Below, one piece after another: positions 19,014 to 28,032 of a DNA stretch of 63,562 nt. The notes under the pieces were generated by a model. It worked only from the letters and a program-made list of their open reading frames with translations. It had not been told where the DNA came from and ran no database searches. Source of the DNA: Alphaproteobacteria bacterium. GTDB lineage: Bacteria > Pseudomonadota > Alphaproteobacteria > Puniceispirillales > Puniceispirillaceae. Position 1 is the stretch's first letter, and each line of letters starts with the position of its first letter. The translations under genes were made by a program, and so were the position numbers. The stretch is taken from NCBI GenBank assembly GCA_009920665.1, contig RFZL01000008.1, positions 1-63,562 on the forward strand, in the 5' to 3' direction.

Positions 19014-19817
19014 GTGAGCGATATCAGCCGAGTCCACAGCCAGCTTAGCAATGCCGAGCTGGCTGAGTTTCTTTCCGGGCTTCCCGCGGTCAGCCGGCCG
19101 GTCATCTCGAACTGGTTTCGCAGCGGCGGCACCATCGAATGGAAGGCCGATGATTCGCCAGTGACGCTTGCCGACAAATCGGCCGAACTGGCGCTTCGTG
19201 ACGCCCTCGTCGCGCAATTTCCCGATGACGATATCCTTGGTGAGGAACACGCTCCGCATCGCGGCAGCAGCGGCTATGCCTGGATCATCGACCCGATCGA
19301 CGGCACCCGCGCCTTCATCTGCGGCCGGCCGGTCTTCGGCACGCTTGTCGGGCTGGTCAGGAATGACGTACCGATCGCCGGTCTGATCGACATGCCGATG
19401 CTGGATGAATGCTATGTCGCCGTCGGCGATGTCGCGACACTGAACGGCACCGCCATCAGCACCAGCAATGTCACGACGCTCCGCCAGGCACGGCTTGCCA
19501 CAACCGCGCCGGAAGCGCTTCTCGCGGACAGCCTTGATGCCTTCAACAGGCTCAGTGCCGGCGCGGCGACCAACAGCTATGGCGGTGACTGTCATAACTA
19601 TGCGCTGCTGGCCGCAGGCCATCTCGATCTTGTTCTCGAAGACGGGCTGGCGACACATGACATCATGGGGGTGGTGCAGGTGATCCGCGCTGCCGGCGGT
19701 GTGGTCACCGACAAGGCCGGAGCGCCGGTATCTATGCGCGAGACGACGAGCCTGCTTGCCGCCGCGACCCCGGCGCTTCATGCCGAGGCGCTTGCCATCG
19801 TCAGGGGCAAGAGCTGA
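19014..19817 (+). CDS. Inositol monophosphatase family phosphatase (HisN-like)
   Basis: A 267-residue Mg-dependent phosphatase. Metal ligands are visible in GEEH (about 76-79) and IDPIDGTRAFI (about 93-103), and the C-terminal Asp in HDIMGVVQVIRAAGG. The closest subgroup is the HisN type of histidinol phosphatases, but inositol-1-phosphate or other substrates cannot be excluded. The GTG start at 19014 follows GAGG, which overlaps the cytochrome stop, suggesting co-transcription. Confidence 0.85.
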   Translation: MSDISRVHSQLSNAELAEFLSGLPAVSRPVISNWFRSGGTIEWKADDSPVTLADKSAELALRDALVAQFPDDDILGEEHAPHRGSSGYAWIIDPIDGTRAFICGRPVFGTLVGLVRNDVPIAGLIDMPMLDECYVAVGDVATLNGTAISTSNVTTLRQARLATTAPEALLADSLDAFNRLSAGAATNSYGGDCHNYALLAAGHLDLVLEDGLATHDIMGVVQVIRAAGGVVTDKAGAPVSMRETTSLLAAATPALHAEALAIVRGKS

Positions 19818-19830
19818 CAGGGAGGGTAAG

Positions 19831-20760
19831 ATGATCCGGATCGGCTTTTACGGGAATGCCAGTGCCATTGCCGACTGGGAATCCTCACTTGCCACAAGGC
19901 TGCCGGCATTCGAGATCAATGAGTTGCCGAGCGAGGCCGGCGCGGCAAGCGACGTCGCGCTTGTCTGGGCGCCGCCACCAAACGCTTTCGCCAATTGTAC
20001 CAGTCTTCGCGGCATCATCATGCAGGGCCAGGGTGTCGACCATATGATGCGCGACAGCACCGTGCCGCGCGACATTCCGCTGGTGCGGCTGATCGATCCC
20101 GACATGGCCAACGCGCTCAGCCACTGGGCGATTCTGAACGCACTGGATTTCTGGCGCGACGGTGCCGCGTACCGTGCCCAGGAGGCAATGCGGGACTGGC
20201 GCTCGCTGCCGCAACGGCCGTCTACCGGGGGGCGTGTCGGCATCCTGGGCGTCGGCGCTATTGGCACGGTCATCGCGCGGCGGTTCGCGGCTTTGGGATT
20301 CAGCGTCCGCGGTTTTGCCAGATCACCGAAGCAGATTGACGGAGTCGAAATCTTTGTCGGTATGGACCAGCTTGCCGATTTCGCCGACGGGCTCGACATT
20401 GTCGTGTCAGTGCTGCCGCTGACCCCGCAGACAACCGGCATCATGAATGCCGGCTTTTTCGACCGGCTGGCGCCGGGGGCCTTCATCATCAATGGCGGGC
20501 GTGGCCCGCAGGTGAATGATGACGATCTTCTTGCCGCCCTTGATTCGGGCCGGCTTGGCGGGGCGGCGCTCGATGTGTTCGCGGTTGAACCGCTGCCGGA
20601 CGAGCACCCGTTCTGGACGCATCCGAATGTACGGGTCTGGCCGCATGTGGCGGCGCAGACCAATGCCACCTCGGCAGCTGACCAGGTGGCGCAGGCGATC
20701 CTGCGGATGATGGCCGGCGAGGAGCCGGCGAACCGGGTCGACTGGACGCGCGGTTACTGA
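19831..20760 (+). CDS. D-2-hydroxyacid dehydrogenase, glyoxylate/hydroxypyruvate reductase A type
   Basis: A 309-residue NAD(P)-dependent reductase. The Rossmann motif GVGAIGTVIARRF is near 139-151. The catalytic triad appears as Arg in NGGRGPQV, Glu in VEPLPDEHPFW and His in WPHVAAQT. Divergence in the N-terminal half matches the GhrA branch, whose usual substrates are glyoxylate and hydroxypyruvate. Start at 19831 by a strong GGAGGG site; it is 13 bp downstream of the phosphatase gene. Confidence 0.87.
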   Translation: MIRIGFYGNASAIADWESSLATRLPAFEINELPSEAGAASDVALVWAPPPNAFANCTSLRGIIMQGQGVDHMMRDSTVPRDIPLVRLIDPDMANALSHWAILNALDFWRDGAAYRAQEAMRDWRSLPQRPSTGGRVGILGVGAIGTVIARRFAALGFSVRGFARSPKQIDGVEIFVGMDQLADFADGLDIVVSVLPLTPQTTGIMNAGFFDRLAPGAFIINGGRGPQVNDDDLLAALDSGRLGGAALDVFAVEPLPDEHPFWTHPNVRVWPHVAAQTNATSAADQVAQAILRMMAGEEPANRVDWTRGY

Positions 20761-20773
20761 CAGCACCTCGGTT

Positions 20774-22195
20774 TCAGCCGGCAAGGCTCTCGATATAGGT
20801 GAACAGCGCGCGAAGCCCCATCGCCTCGCCACCCTTCGGCCGGCCGGGGCGACCAGCCAGGTTCCACGCCATCACATCGATATGCGCCCAGTTCGTGTCT
20901 TTGCCAGCAAAGCGCCGCAGGAACAGCGCCGCGGTGATCGCCCCGCCATAGCCCGACGGGCCGGTGCTGGACAGCGCCACATGGCCGGCATCAAGATGAC
21001 GCTCATAGGGCTCGAACAGCGGCAGCCGCCAGAGCGGATCGGCCGCCGCCGCCGCCGCCGCGAGGATGCCGGCGGCGGTGTCATCGCGGTTGGCGAACAG
21101 CGCCGGCAGTTCGGTGCCGAGCGCCACCCGCGCGGCGCCGGTCAGCGTGGCAAAGTCAATCATGAAGTCGGGCTCGTCCTCGCAGGCAAGCGTGATCGCA
21201 TCGGCCAGGACAAGCCGCCCCTCGGCATCGGTGTTGCCAACCTCGACCGGCAGGCCGGCACGGGTGTCGATGACATCGAGCGGCCGCATCGACTTCGATG
21301 ACACCGCGTTTTCCGCTGTCGGCACGAGAACCCGCAGCTGCACCGGCAGCCCGGCCATCATCACAGCGTTGGCAAGGCCAAGAACCGTTGCCGCGCCGCC
21401 CATATCCTTTTTCATCAGCTCCATCGCCTTTGACGGTTTCAGGTCAAGGCCGCCGGAATCAAAGGTGATCCCCTTGCCGATAAGGGTGATTTTCGGGCCG
21501 TTGTCACCCCAGCGCAGGTCGATCAGCCGCGGCGCGATCTCGGCGGCGCGCCCCACCGTGTCGATGGCGGGATAGTCGCTGGCAAGCGCCGCGCCGGCGG
21601 TGACCTCTATGACGGCATCGAACCGTTCGGCGAGATGACGTGCCGCCGCCTCAAGCCCGGCCGGGGTCATGTGATTTGGCGGCGCGTTGATCAGGTCGCG
21701 GCAAAAAGCGGTGCCGGTGGCCAGTCCGGTCACACGCCGGCGCGCCGCATCATCCGATATCGCGGCGAGGCTGAGTTCGCGAACGGCCCGTTCCGGCGCC
21801 TTCGCCTTGCGATAGGCGGTGAAGCGATATTGCGCCAGTGCCCAGCCAAGCCCGATCGCGGCAAGGTCAAGCGCCGGATCGCATGGCCCGGCCACAGACC
21901 AGCGTCCGGCCGGCAGCTGGGTGGCGATCGCGGCAGCATCCCAGATGGCGTTTGCCGGATCGACGATCCCGACAGCATCATCGCGGTCAGAATCCTGGCT
22001 AATAGCCGGCAGAAGACAGGCCTTGCCGGCTTTGGCGACAAAGTCGCTGGCGGCGATCCAGTCCCGCGTGGGCGCGTCGGCGTCGTCACGCCAGGCGTCA
22101 TATTCCTGTGGTGTCAGCAGGCGCAGGGAGCGTGCGTCCAGGTCATCCGTGACAAGGCCGAGTTCATCTGGTTCGCGAAGCGGAAATCTGGTCAT
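20774..22195 (-). CDS. M17 family leucyl aminopeptidase
   Basis: A 473-residue cytosolic aminopeptidase with two metals. Ligand motifs: GKGITFDSGGLDLKP (Lys, Asp), KKDMGGAA (Asp) and the signature NTDAEGRLVLADAI (Asp, Glu, catalytic Arg). The N-terminal domain is poorly conserved, as usual. The start ATG overlaps the MATE gene stop by 4 nt. Confidence 0.92.
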   Translation of the reverse strand: MTRFPLREPDELGLVTDDLDARSLRLLTPQEYDAWRDDADAPTRDWIAASDFVAKAGKACLLPAISQDSDRDDAVGIVDPANAIWDAAAIATQLPAGRWSVAGPCDPALDLAAIGLGWALAQYRFTAYRKAKAPERAVRELSLAAISDDAARRRVTGLATGTAFCRDLINAPPNHMTPAGLEAAARHLAERFDAVIEVTAGAALASDYPAIDTVGRAAEIAPRLIDLRWGDNGPKITLIGKGITFDSGGLDLKPSKAMELMKKDMGGAATVLGLANAVMMAGLPVQLRVLVPTAENAVSSKSMRPLDVIDTRAGLPVEVGNTDAEGRLVLADAITLACEDEPDFMIDFATLTGAARVALGTELPALFANRDDTAAGILAAAAAAADPLWRLPLFEPYERHLDAGHVALSSTGPSGYGGAITAALFLRRFAGKDTNWAHIDVMAWNLAGRPGRPKGGEAMGLRALFTYIESLAG

Positions 22196-23577
22196 GAGTC
22201 ATCCATCGGGTGTGGGGCAACGAGTGCGCGGACATGCCCCATGCGCATCTGCAAGGTAATTCCGCGCAAACCGAGATATATCGTAAAGGCGGCAAAAAGG
22301 CCATTCAGTCCAAGCCCGCCAAGCAGCAATATGGCAACAGCGAACAGCGCGGCCGAGACCAGCATCGCGTTGCGCATCTCGCGGCTTTGTGTGGCACCGA
22401 TGAACACGCCATCCATCTGGAAGGCAAGGAAGGAGATCGGCGGCAGCAGCGCCGCCCAGTGCCAGTGCGCAAGTGTCAGGGCGGCGAGGTCCTGTTGCGA
22501 GGTCAGGAGACCGACAATCCACGGCCCGCCGAACCAGACAATCGCGCTGATCACAAGCGCCGTGCAGCCCGCCATGACATTGGTCCGGCGCACCACCCGG
22601 TCGAGCATCGGCAGATGGCGGCGTCCAACCGCCTCGCCGACAAGTGCTTCAGCCGCATGGGCAAAACCGTCCAGCGTGAAGCAGATCAGTCCGAACATGA
22701 CGAGAATGAGCTGCATCGCGGCGAGCGACAGATCGCCGATATCTGCCGCCAGATTCAGCAGCACCGCCTCGCTGAGAAGGATCAGCACCGTGCGGATGGT
22801 GATATCGCCGCCAATCTCGAAAAACCGCAGAAAGGCCGCCGGATCGAACCAGGCCGGCCGGCGGGTGAAAATGCGCTGCCTGGCCCCGGCAAGAAGGTCG
22901 CGCCAGTGCCAGGATACCAGTCCAAGCGTTACCGCAAGCCCGGTCCATTGCGCGATGACCGAGGCCAGCGCCACACCCTCGATCGTCATCCCGAGGCCAA
23001 GCACGAAAAACAGGTTCAGCGCCAGATTGGCGAGGTTGATGAAAATGATCTGGACCATCGCCAGGCGCATCTGCTGGCGCCCGAAAATGCACCCCAGAAG
23101 CACCATGTTCGCCAGCGCCGCCGGCACGGCCAGAATACGGATGCCCACATAGTGCCGCATTAGCGATTCGACGGCCTCACTGGCGGTCAGCAGCGCGCCG
23201 GTAACCATATGCACGGCCGGTGTGGCGATGACAAAGATGACGCCAAGGCACAAGGCGAGGATCAAACCGCGGACAAGGTGGCTCTCGATCTCCCGCAGAT
23301 CGCCCCGCCCCTGCGACTGGGCGACCAGCCCGGTCGTGCACATGCGCAGGAAGCCAAGCCCGAAATAGATGAAATTGAAGACCAGGCTGCCAAGCGCGAC
23401 GCCGCCAACAAAGCTGGCATCATCAAGCCGCCCCATCATCGCGGTGTCGGCCGCGCCGACAAGCGGGAAGGTCACATTGGCGATAATGATCGGCCATGAA
23501 ACGGACCAGAGATGGCGCCAGCCCGTCTGTTGCTGCCAGGGGCGATTGCCAGCATTTCCTGCGGAGATGTCGGTCAT
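22192..23577 (-). CDS. MATE family efflux transporter (DinF-like)
   Basis: A 461-residue protein with 12 predicted TM helices in two six-helix halves, beginning with a short cytosolic tail and WSVSWPIIIANVTFPLVGAADTAM-type first helix (positions about 28-50). MATE pumps export cationic drugs or metabolites using Na+ or H+ gradients. It is the first gene of a two-gene operon with the aminopeptidase. Divergent from the glycosyltransferase gene across 145 bp. Confidence 0.9.
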   Translation of the reverse strand: MTDISAGNAGNRPWQQQTGWRHLWSVSWPIIIANVTFPLVGAADTAMMGRLDDASFVGGVALGSLVFNFIYFGLGFLRMCTTGLVAQSQGRGDLREIESHLVRGLILALCLGVIFVIATPAVHMVTGALLTASEAVESLMRHYVGIRILAVPAALANMVLLGCIFGRQQMRLAMVQIIFINLANLALNLFFVLGLGMTIEGVALASVIAQWTGLAVTLGLVSWHWRDLLAGARQRIFTRRPAWFDPAAFLRFFEIGGDITIRTVLILLSEAVLLNLAADIGDLSLAAMQLILVMFGLICFTLDGFAHAAEALVGEAVGRRHLPMLDRVVRRTNVMAGCTALVISAIVWFGGPWIVGLLTSQQDLAALTLAHWHWAALLPPISFLAFQMDGVFIGATQSREMRNAMLVSAALFAVAILLLGGLGLNGLFAAFTIYLGLRGITLQMRMGHVRALVAPHPMDDS

Positions 23578-23722
23578 GATCCCATTGCCGGATGGTGACG
23601 GGATGCCACCCTACATCTGGCGATCCATGCAGGCAATTGATATGGCAAACAGGCCGAAAAAATGCTTTAACCGTCTGGCGGTCACCTGCTGCACAGGCGA
23701 CCGGCCATCCGGAGGATCGTCC

Positions 23723-26194
23723 GTGACCGTGCCATTCAAAAAATCGGCATTGCTGCTGGTGCTGGCATGTCTTGCCGTCGCCGTGCTGATTGGCCACCAG
23801 ACCGTGCCGCCAATGGACCGCGACGAGTCACGCTTTGCCCAGGCCAGCAAACAGATGGCGCAGACCGGCGATCTTGTCACCATCCGCTTTCAGGATGAAT
23901 TGCGGGCGAAAAAACCGGCCGGCATCTACTGGCTTCAGGCCGCCTCGGCATCGCTGTTCGGCGAGGAAGACATCGCGTCCTACAGGCTGCCGAGCCTGCT
24001 GGCCATGTTGCTGGCGGTCTATGGCACCTACCGCATTGCGCGAACACTCTACAAACCGCCGCGCGCGGTGCTGGCTGCCGCCGCCTGTGGCGGCGCTCTG
24101 GTCGTTTTCGCCGAGGCGCATCTGGCGAAGACGGATTCGGTGCTGATGCTGCTGTGCCTGATGCAGCAATTCGGGCTGATGCAGATTTACCGGGCATGGC
24201 AGCATGGACGCCGGCTTTCCTATCATTCCTATCTGTGGGTATGGCTGCCAATGGCGGCGGCGGTGCTGGTCAAGGGGCCGGTGGCGCCGCTGCTGGCACT
24301 GACAACCGTCGCCGCGCTGTCGGCCTGGCATCGCAATCTCACATGGCTTCGCATGTTGCGGGCCGGCCGCGGCCTGTTGATCCTGTGTCTTGTGACGCTT
24401 CCCTGGGCGGTGCTGGTGACACTGGCGACTGACGGGGCGTTTCTTGATATTGCCATTCGCGGTGATTTCCTCGCGAAGGTGCAGAGCGAACAGGAATCGC
24501 ATGGTGCGCCGGTCGGCATCTATCTTGTTCTGGCAACGATCCTGCTCTGGCCGGCCAGCCTGTTGCTGCCGCGCGCCATCAGCCAGATGCCATTGTTGCT
24601 GTCGCATGTCGAAAGCCGGTTCCTGCTGGCCTGGATCCTGCCCTTCTGGGTGGTGATCGAATGCGTGCCGACGAAATTGCCGCATTACCCGCTGCCGGTG
24701 GTGCCGGCGATTATGGCGCTTCTTGTCTGCGCTGTTGACGCGCCGCTTGCCGGCCAGGCGAAAGGTGGCATGCGGGCTGTGGCACGGCGTTGGCTGGCGC
24801 TTGCCGGCGAGGCTGTGATGCTTGCCACCGGACCGGTTCTCGTCGCCTGTTTTGCCTGGGCCGCCCTCACCTATGGCGGGGTGACTGGCGGGCGGGCATT
24901 CGCCTTTGCGCTGCTATGCGTGCTGATGGCCGGGCTGGCGCTGTGGCAGGGCATTGTCTGGCACCGCCAGGGTGGCATCCGGCCGGTGGCAATGGTGATT
25001 GCCGCCGGCGCCATGATGAACCTGATCGCCATTGGCGGGTTGATCCCATCCTTGTCGCGCATTCATCTGGCGCGGTCCATTGACACCATCATAACCGAGG
25101 CCGGCATATCGCCGCCGGCGATCGCCGCCGCCGGGTTTCACGAACCCTCGCTGGTCTTCCAGCTCGGGCGCGATCTGCTGCTTGTCGATGGTGGCGAGGC
25201 GGCGCTGTTCCTCGCCGAGGCACCGGGCGGTCTGGCCATTGTCGAGCGTGACCAGCAGACGGCTTTCCTCGAAATGGCCGACAGTCTGGGGCTGAAAGTC
25301 GAGGCATTCCAACAGATCGAGGGTTTCAACATGTCAAAGGGCAGGGATGTGTTAATTTTCCTTTATCGCGCTGATGCGTTTCCTGCCGCTGCCGAGTGTG
25401 CCTCCATGACCCCAACCAAGGCCGACGCCAATCCGCCATCCGCGATCGAGATCTCGGTGCTTGTGCCAGTCATGAACGAGGCCGGCAATATTCGTCCGCT
25501 TGTCGAGGAAATCACAACCGCACTGGCCGGACGGCGGTTCGAGATCATCTATGTCGATGATGCCAGCACCGATGGCAGTCCGGCCGAACTTGCCGCTTGC
25601 GTTGCCGATGTTCCTGAATTGCGCGTGCTGCGCCACCGGAACCGCGCCGGACAGAGTGCGGCCATTCGCTCGGCCCTGTTGACGGCGCGTGGCAATCTGA
25701 TCGGGGTTCTTGACGGCGATGGCCAGAATGTACCGGCCGATCTGCCGGCGCTTGAAGCCGCGCTGATCGAACATACCGGCGAGACGGGCGGCGTCGGCAT
25801 GGCCGCCGGCATTCGTGCCCGGCGACAGGACAGTCCGATGCGGCTGTTCGCCTCGCGCGCGGCGCGCTGGATCCGGCGCAGCCTGCTTGCCGACACCCAT
25901 CCTGACAGCGGTTGCGGGATCAAGGTGCTGCACCGCGCGCTGTTCCTGCAGCTTCCCTTTTTCAACCATATGCATCGCTTCATGCCGAGTCTGGTGCGGC
26001 GGCATGGCGGTCTGGTGATCGGTGTTGACGTGGCGCATCGTCCGCGTCTTCGCGGCACATCCAAATACCGGATTCTCGACCGTCTGCTGGTCGGGATCAG
26101 CGATATCTTCGGCGTGATCTGGTTGCTTCGCCGCGCCCCGCGCCAGGGTGAGGTGACCGAGGTCACGGCCAACAGGAAGGACACCGGCGGATGA
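23723..26194 (+). CDS. Fused GT39/ArnT-like membrane glycosyltransferase and GT2 polyprenyl-phosphate sugar transferase
   Basis: An 823-residue protein joining two functions usually made by neighbouring genes. Residues about 1-560 are a PMT/ArnT-like multi-TM glycosyltransferase with the luminal acidic motif MDRDESRFAQ (31-40). Residues about 577-790 are a GT2 DPM1/ArnC-like domain with VPVMNEAGN, YVDDASTDGS and the metal-binding DGDGQN. The GTG at 23723 follows GGAGG at 23711-23715; earlier starts overlap the MATE gene and are not homologous. An in-frame ATG at 25406 could restart the GT2 half but has only a weak ribosome-binding site. It probably makes and uses a polyprenyl-phosphate sugar to decorate lipid A or another envelope glycan. 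The stop overlaps the next gene (ATGA). Confidence 0.85.
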   Translation: MTVPFKKSALLLVLACLAVAVLIGHQTVPPMDRDESRFAQASKQMAQTGDLVTIRFQDELRAKKPAGIYWLQAASASLFGEEDIASYRLPSLLAMLLAVYGTYRIARTLYKPPRAVLAAAACGGALVVFAEAHLAKTDSVLMLLCLMQQFGLMQIYRAWQHGRRLSYHSYLWVWLPMAAAVLVKGPVAPLLALTTVAALSAWHRNLTWLRMLRAGRGLLILCLVTLPWAVLVTLATDGAFLDIAIRGDFLAKVQSEQESHGAPVGIYLVLATILLWPASLLLPRAISQMPLLLSHVESRFLLAWILPFWVVIECVPTKLPHYPLPVVPAIMALLVCAVDAPLAGQAKGGMRAVARRWLALAGEAVMLATGPVLVACFAWAALTYGGVTGGRAFAFALLCVLMAGLALWQGIVWHRQGGIRPVAMVIAAGAMMNLIAIGGLIPSLSRIHLARSIDTIITEAGISPPAIAAAGFHEPSLVFQLGRDLLLVDGGEAALFLAEAPGGLAIVERDQQTAFLEMADSLGLKVEAFQQIEGFNMSKGRDVLIFLYRADAFPAAAECASMTPTKADANPPSAIEISVLVPVMNEAGNIRPLVEEITTALAGRRFEIIYVDDASTDGSPAELAACVADVPELRVLRHRNRAGQSAAIRSALLTARGNLIGVLDGDGQNVPADLPALEAALIEHTGETGGVGMAAGIRARRQDSPMRLFASRAARWIRRSLLADTHPDSGCGIKVLHRALFLQLPFFNHMHRFMPSLVRRHGGLVIGVDVAHRPRLRGTSKYRILDRLLVGISDIFGVIWLLRRAPRQGEVTEVTANRKDTGG

Positions 26195-26562
26195 TTGCCT
26201 TTCTCTCAGCGCAGATCGAGGCCGGCGCGCGCGCCTTTGCCAGCCTTCTTGTCACCATCCTGCCCTTTCTTCCCGACAGCCTTGTCACCAATCCGGAACG
26301 GATCATGATCGTTGTCGGCTTCGCCGGCCAGGGCCTGTTCGCGATGCGTTTCATCATCCAGTGGCTGTCTTCTGAGAAGCAGGCGAAATCGGTGATCCCG
26401 ATCGCCTTCTGGTATTTCTCGATCGGTGGCGGCGCGGTGCTGCTTCTCTATGCGATCTGGCGGCAGGACCCGGTGATCATCTGCGGTCAGGGCCTCGGGC
26501 TGTTCATCTATCTGCGGAACCTCTATTTCATCCGCCGTGACACCTCCTCCGGCAGCGACTGA
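26191..26562 (+). CDS. Lipid-A-disaccharide-synthase N-terminal-like membrane protein
   Basis: A 123-residue protein with three TM helices (about 35-55, 68-88 and 93-112) and the conserved MRFIIQWLSSEKQAKSVIP stretch. This is the PF07578-type domain found next to GT2 and GT39 genes in many proteobacteria. It overlaps the fused glycosyltransferase gene by 4 nt, so it is likely a subunit or partner for sugar transfer across the inner membrane. Confidence 0.85.
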   Translation: MIAFLSAQIEAGARAFASLLVTILPFLPDSLVTNPERIMIVVGFAGQGLFAMRFIIQWLSSEKQAKSVIPIAFWYFSIGGGAVLLLYAIWRQDPVIICGQGLGLFIYLRNLYFIRRDTSSGSD

Positions 26563-26567
26563 CCCTC

Positions 26568-26987
26568 TCAGAGGGTGGTTTCACCCATTTCCATGATCAT
26601 GGCCCATTGGTCGGCGGTCACCGGCGTTATCGACAGCCGTGACTGGCGGACAAGCGCCATTTCGGCAAGACGCTCATCGGCCTTGATCTCGGCCAGTGTG
26701 ACCGGCCGAGACATGCTCTTGACGGCTTTCACCGTGACCATGCCAAAACGCCCGCTGCCGTCGGTCGGGTCGGGATGATAAAGCTCGATGACCTCGACGA
26801 TGCCGACAATCTGCTTTTCGTTCACCGAATGATAGAAGAAGGCAAGATCGCCGATTTCCATGGCCTTCATATTGTTCGACGCCTGGTAGTTGCGCACGCC
26901 ATCCCATCCTTCGCCCTCGTCACCCTTCGCCTGCTGGTCATCCCATGACCAGCTCGAGGGTTCCGATTTCATCAGCCAGTAATGCAT
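26568..26987 (-). CDS. EVE domain protein
   Basis: A 139-residue single-domain EVE (PUA-like) protein: MHYWLMKSEPSSWSWDDQ at the N-terminus and GVRNYQASNNMK, AFFYHS and VGIVEVIE in the core. EVE domains bind modified bases in DNA or RNA; here it is a stand-alone housekeeping-type version near gpsA and tsaD. The ATG at 26987 follows GGACAGG; a longer reading to 27122 runs into gpsA and is unlikely. Confidence 0.9.
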   Translation of the reverse strand: MHYWLMKSEPSSWSWDDQQAKGDEGEGWDGVRNYQASNNMKAMEIGDLAFFYHSVNEKQIVGIVEVIELYHPDPTDGSGRFGMVTVKAVKSMSRPVTLAEIKADERLAEMALVRQSRLSITPVTADQWAMIMEMGETTL

Positions 26988-27051
26988 CCTGTCCTGCCTT
27001 TCCGCCATGCCGCCCGGCATGGCTATCCGTAGAGCCGAGGTCGCTCGGCCG

Positions 27052-28032
27052 CTATTCAATGCCGGCGCGCCGCGCCAATAGCCCGGCCACCACGGCGTGC
27101 AGCCCAGCACCCTGATTGACAACGCTGTCGACCCCGGCGGTGATCGGGAGATCGACGCCTAGCTCGTGGCCGCGCGCCGCCAGCGCTGCCACGCTGTGAC
27201 GCCCCTCGGCCAGTTCTGCCGATGGTGTCTCGCCGCGACCGAGGGCCAGCCCATAGGCCATGTTGCGGGAATGCGGGCCGGCACAGCTCAAGGCCAGATC
27301 GCCGGCTCCGGACAGGCCGTAAATGGTGTCGGGCTTTGCGCCGGCTGCGGCGGCGAGGCGTGCCATTTCGGCAAGTCCGCGGGTGATCAGCGCCGCCCGC
27401 GCATTGTCACCAAGGCCGAGACCGGCGGCGCAGCCGGCGGCGATGGCGATGACATTCTTCATCGCGCCGCCAATGGCGACGCCGGTCGGGTCGTGATTGG
27501 CATAGACACGAAGATGGCTTCCGGAAAAGGCCTGCTGGATGGCGGCGATGGCCTGTTCATCCCTGCTGGCGGCGGTGATGGCGGCGGGAAGCCCGCGCAT
27601 CACCTCATCGGCGAAGGTCGGGCCGGAGAGGATCACATGCGGTGTAGCGGGAAGCATCTGCCCGGCAAGTTCCGGCATCAGAAGCGGAGTCCCGCTCTCC
27701 ATCACCAGACCCTTGGCGCACAGCACAACAGGTGTCTGCGTCGTTGTCATCGGCGTGGCGTGCGCCGCAATCAACTGCAGGGCGGCGGCGGTTGCGGCAA
27801 CCGGCACGACGACCAGGATCATGTCGGTATCCGACAGCATGGCCGGATCGGTGGTGGCGTCGAACGGGTCAAGTGGCGGCAGATCGGCAAGCTGTCGACA
27901 GCGGCCGCTGGCCAGCATATCGGCGGTGGCCTGATCGCGCACCAGCAGCGTCGGTGCGGCGCTGCCACAGCGCAGCGCATGGGCAAGCGCGGTGCCCCAG
28001 CTGCCGCCTCCGATGATGGTGGTGCGGATCAT
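27052..28032 (-). CDS. gpsA: Glycerol-3-phosphate dehydrogenase [NAD(P)+]
   Basis: A 326-residue enzyme that reduces dihydroxyacetone phosphate to sn-glycerol-3-phosphate for phospholipids. NAD motif GGGSWGTALAHAL is at 8-20, the GPTFADEV loop follows, and the catalytic Lys is in GAMKNVIAIAAG. The start overlaps the tsaD stop by 4 nt; tsaD-gpsA is a common pair. Confidence 0.95.
   Translation of the reverse strand: MIRTTIIGGGSWGTALAHALRCGSAAPTLLVRDQATADMLASGRCRQLADLPPLDPFDATTDPAMLSDTDMILVVVPVAATAAALQLIAAHATPMTTTQTPVVLCAKGLVMESGTPLLMPELAGQMLPATPHVILSGPTFADEVMRGLPAAITAASRDEQAIAAIQQAFSGSHLRVYANHDPTGVAIGGAMKNVIAIAAGCAAGLGLGDNARAALITRGLAEMARLAAAAGAKPDTIYGLSGAGDLALSCAGPHSRNMAYGLALGRGETPSAELAEGRHSVAALAARGHELGVDLPITAGVDSVVNQGAGLHAVVAGLLARRAGIE

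Noticed and set aside
18399-19781. Reverse frame of about 460 codons opposite the cytochrome c and phosphatase genes
   Set aside because: Heme and phosphatase motifs on the forward strand are decisive; the reverse frame is a shadow.
21635-23152. Long forward frame of about 505 codons opposite the aminopeptidase and MATE genes
   Set aside because: The reverse strand has two clear families across the same bases; the forward frame shows no domain.
26563-26586. Hairpins between the LAB_N and EVE genes as a bidirectional terminator
   Set aside because: Two alternative 5-6 bp stems (ACCCTC/GAGGGT and GGGTG/CACCC) exist, but there is no T-tract on either side.
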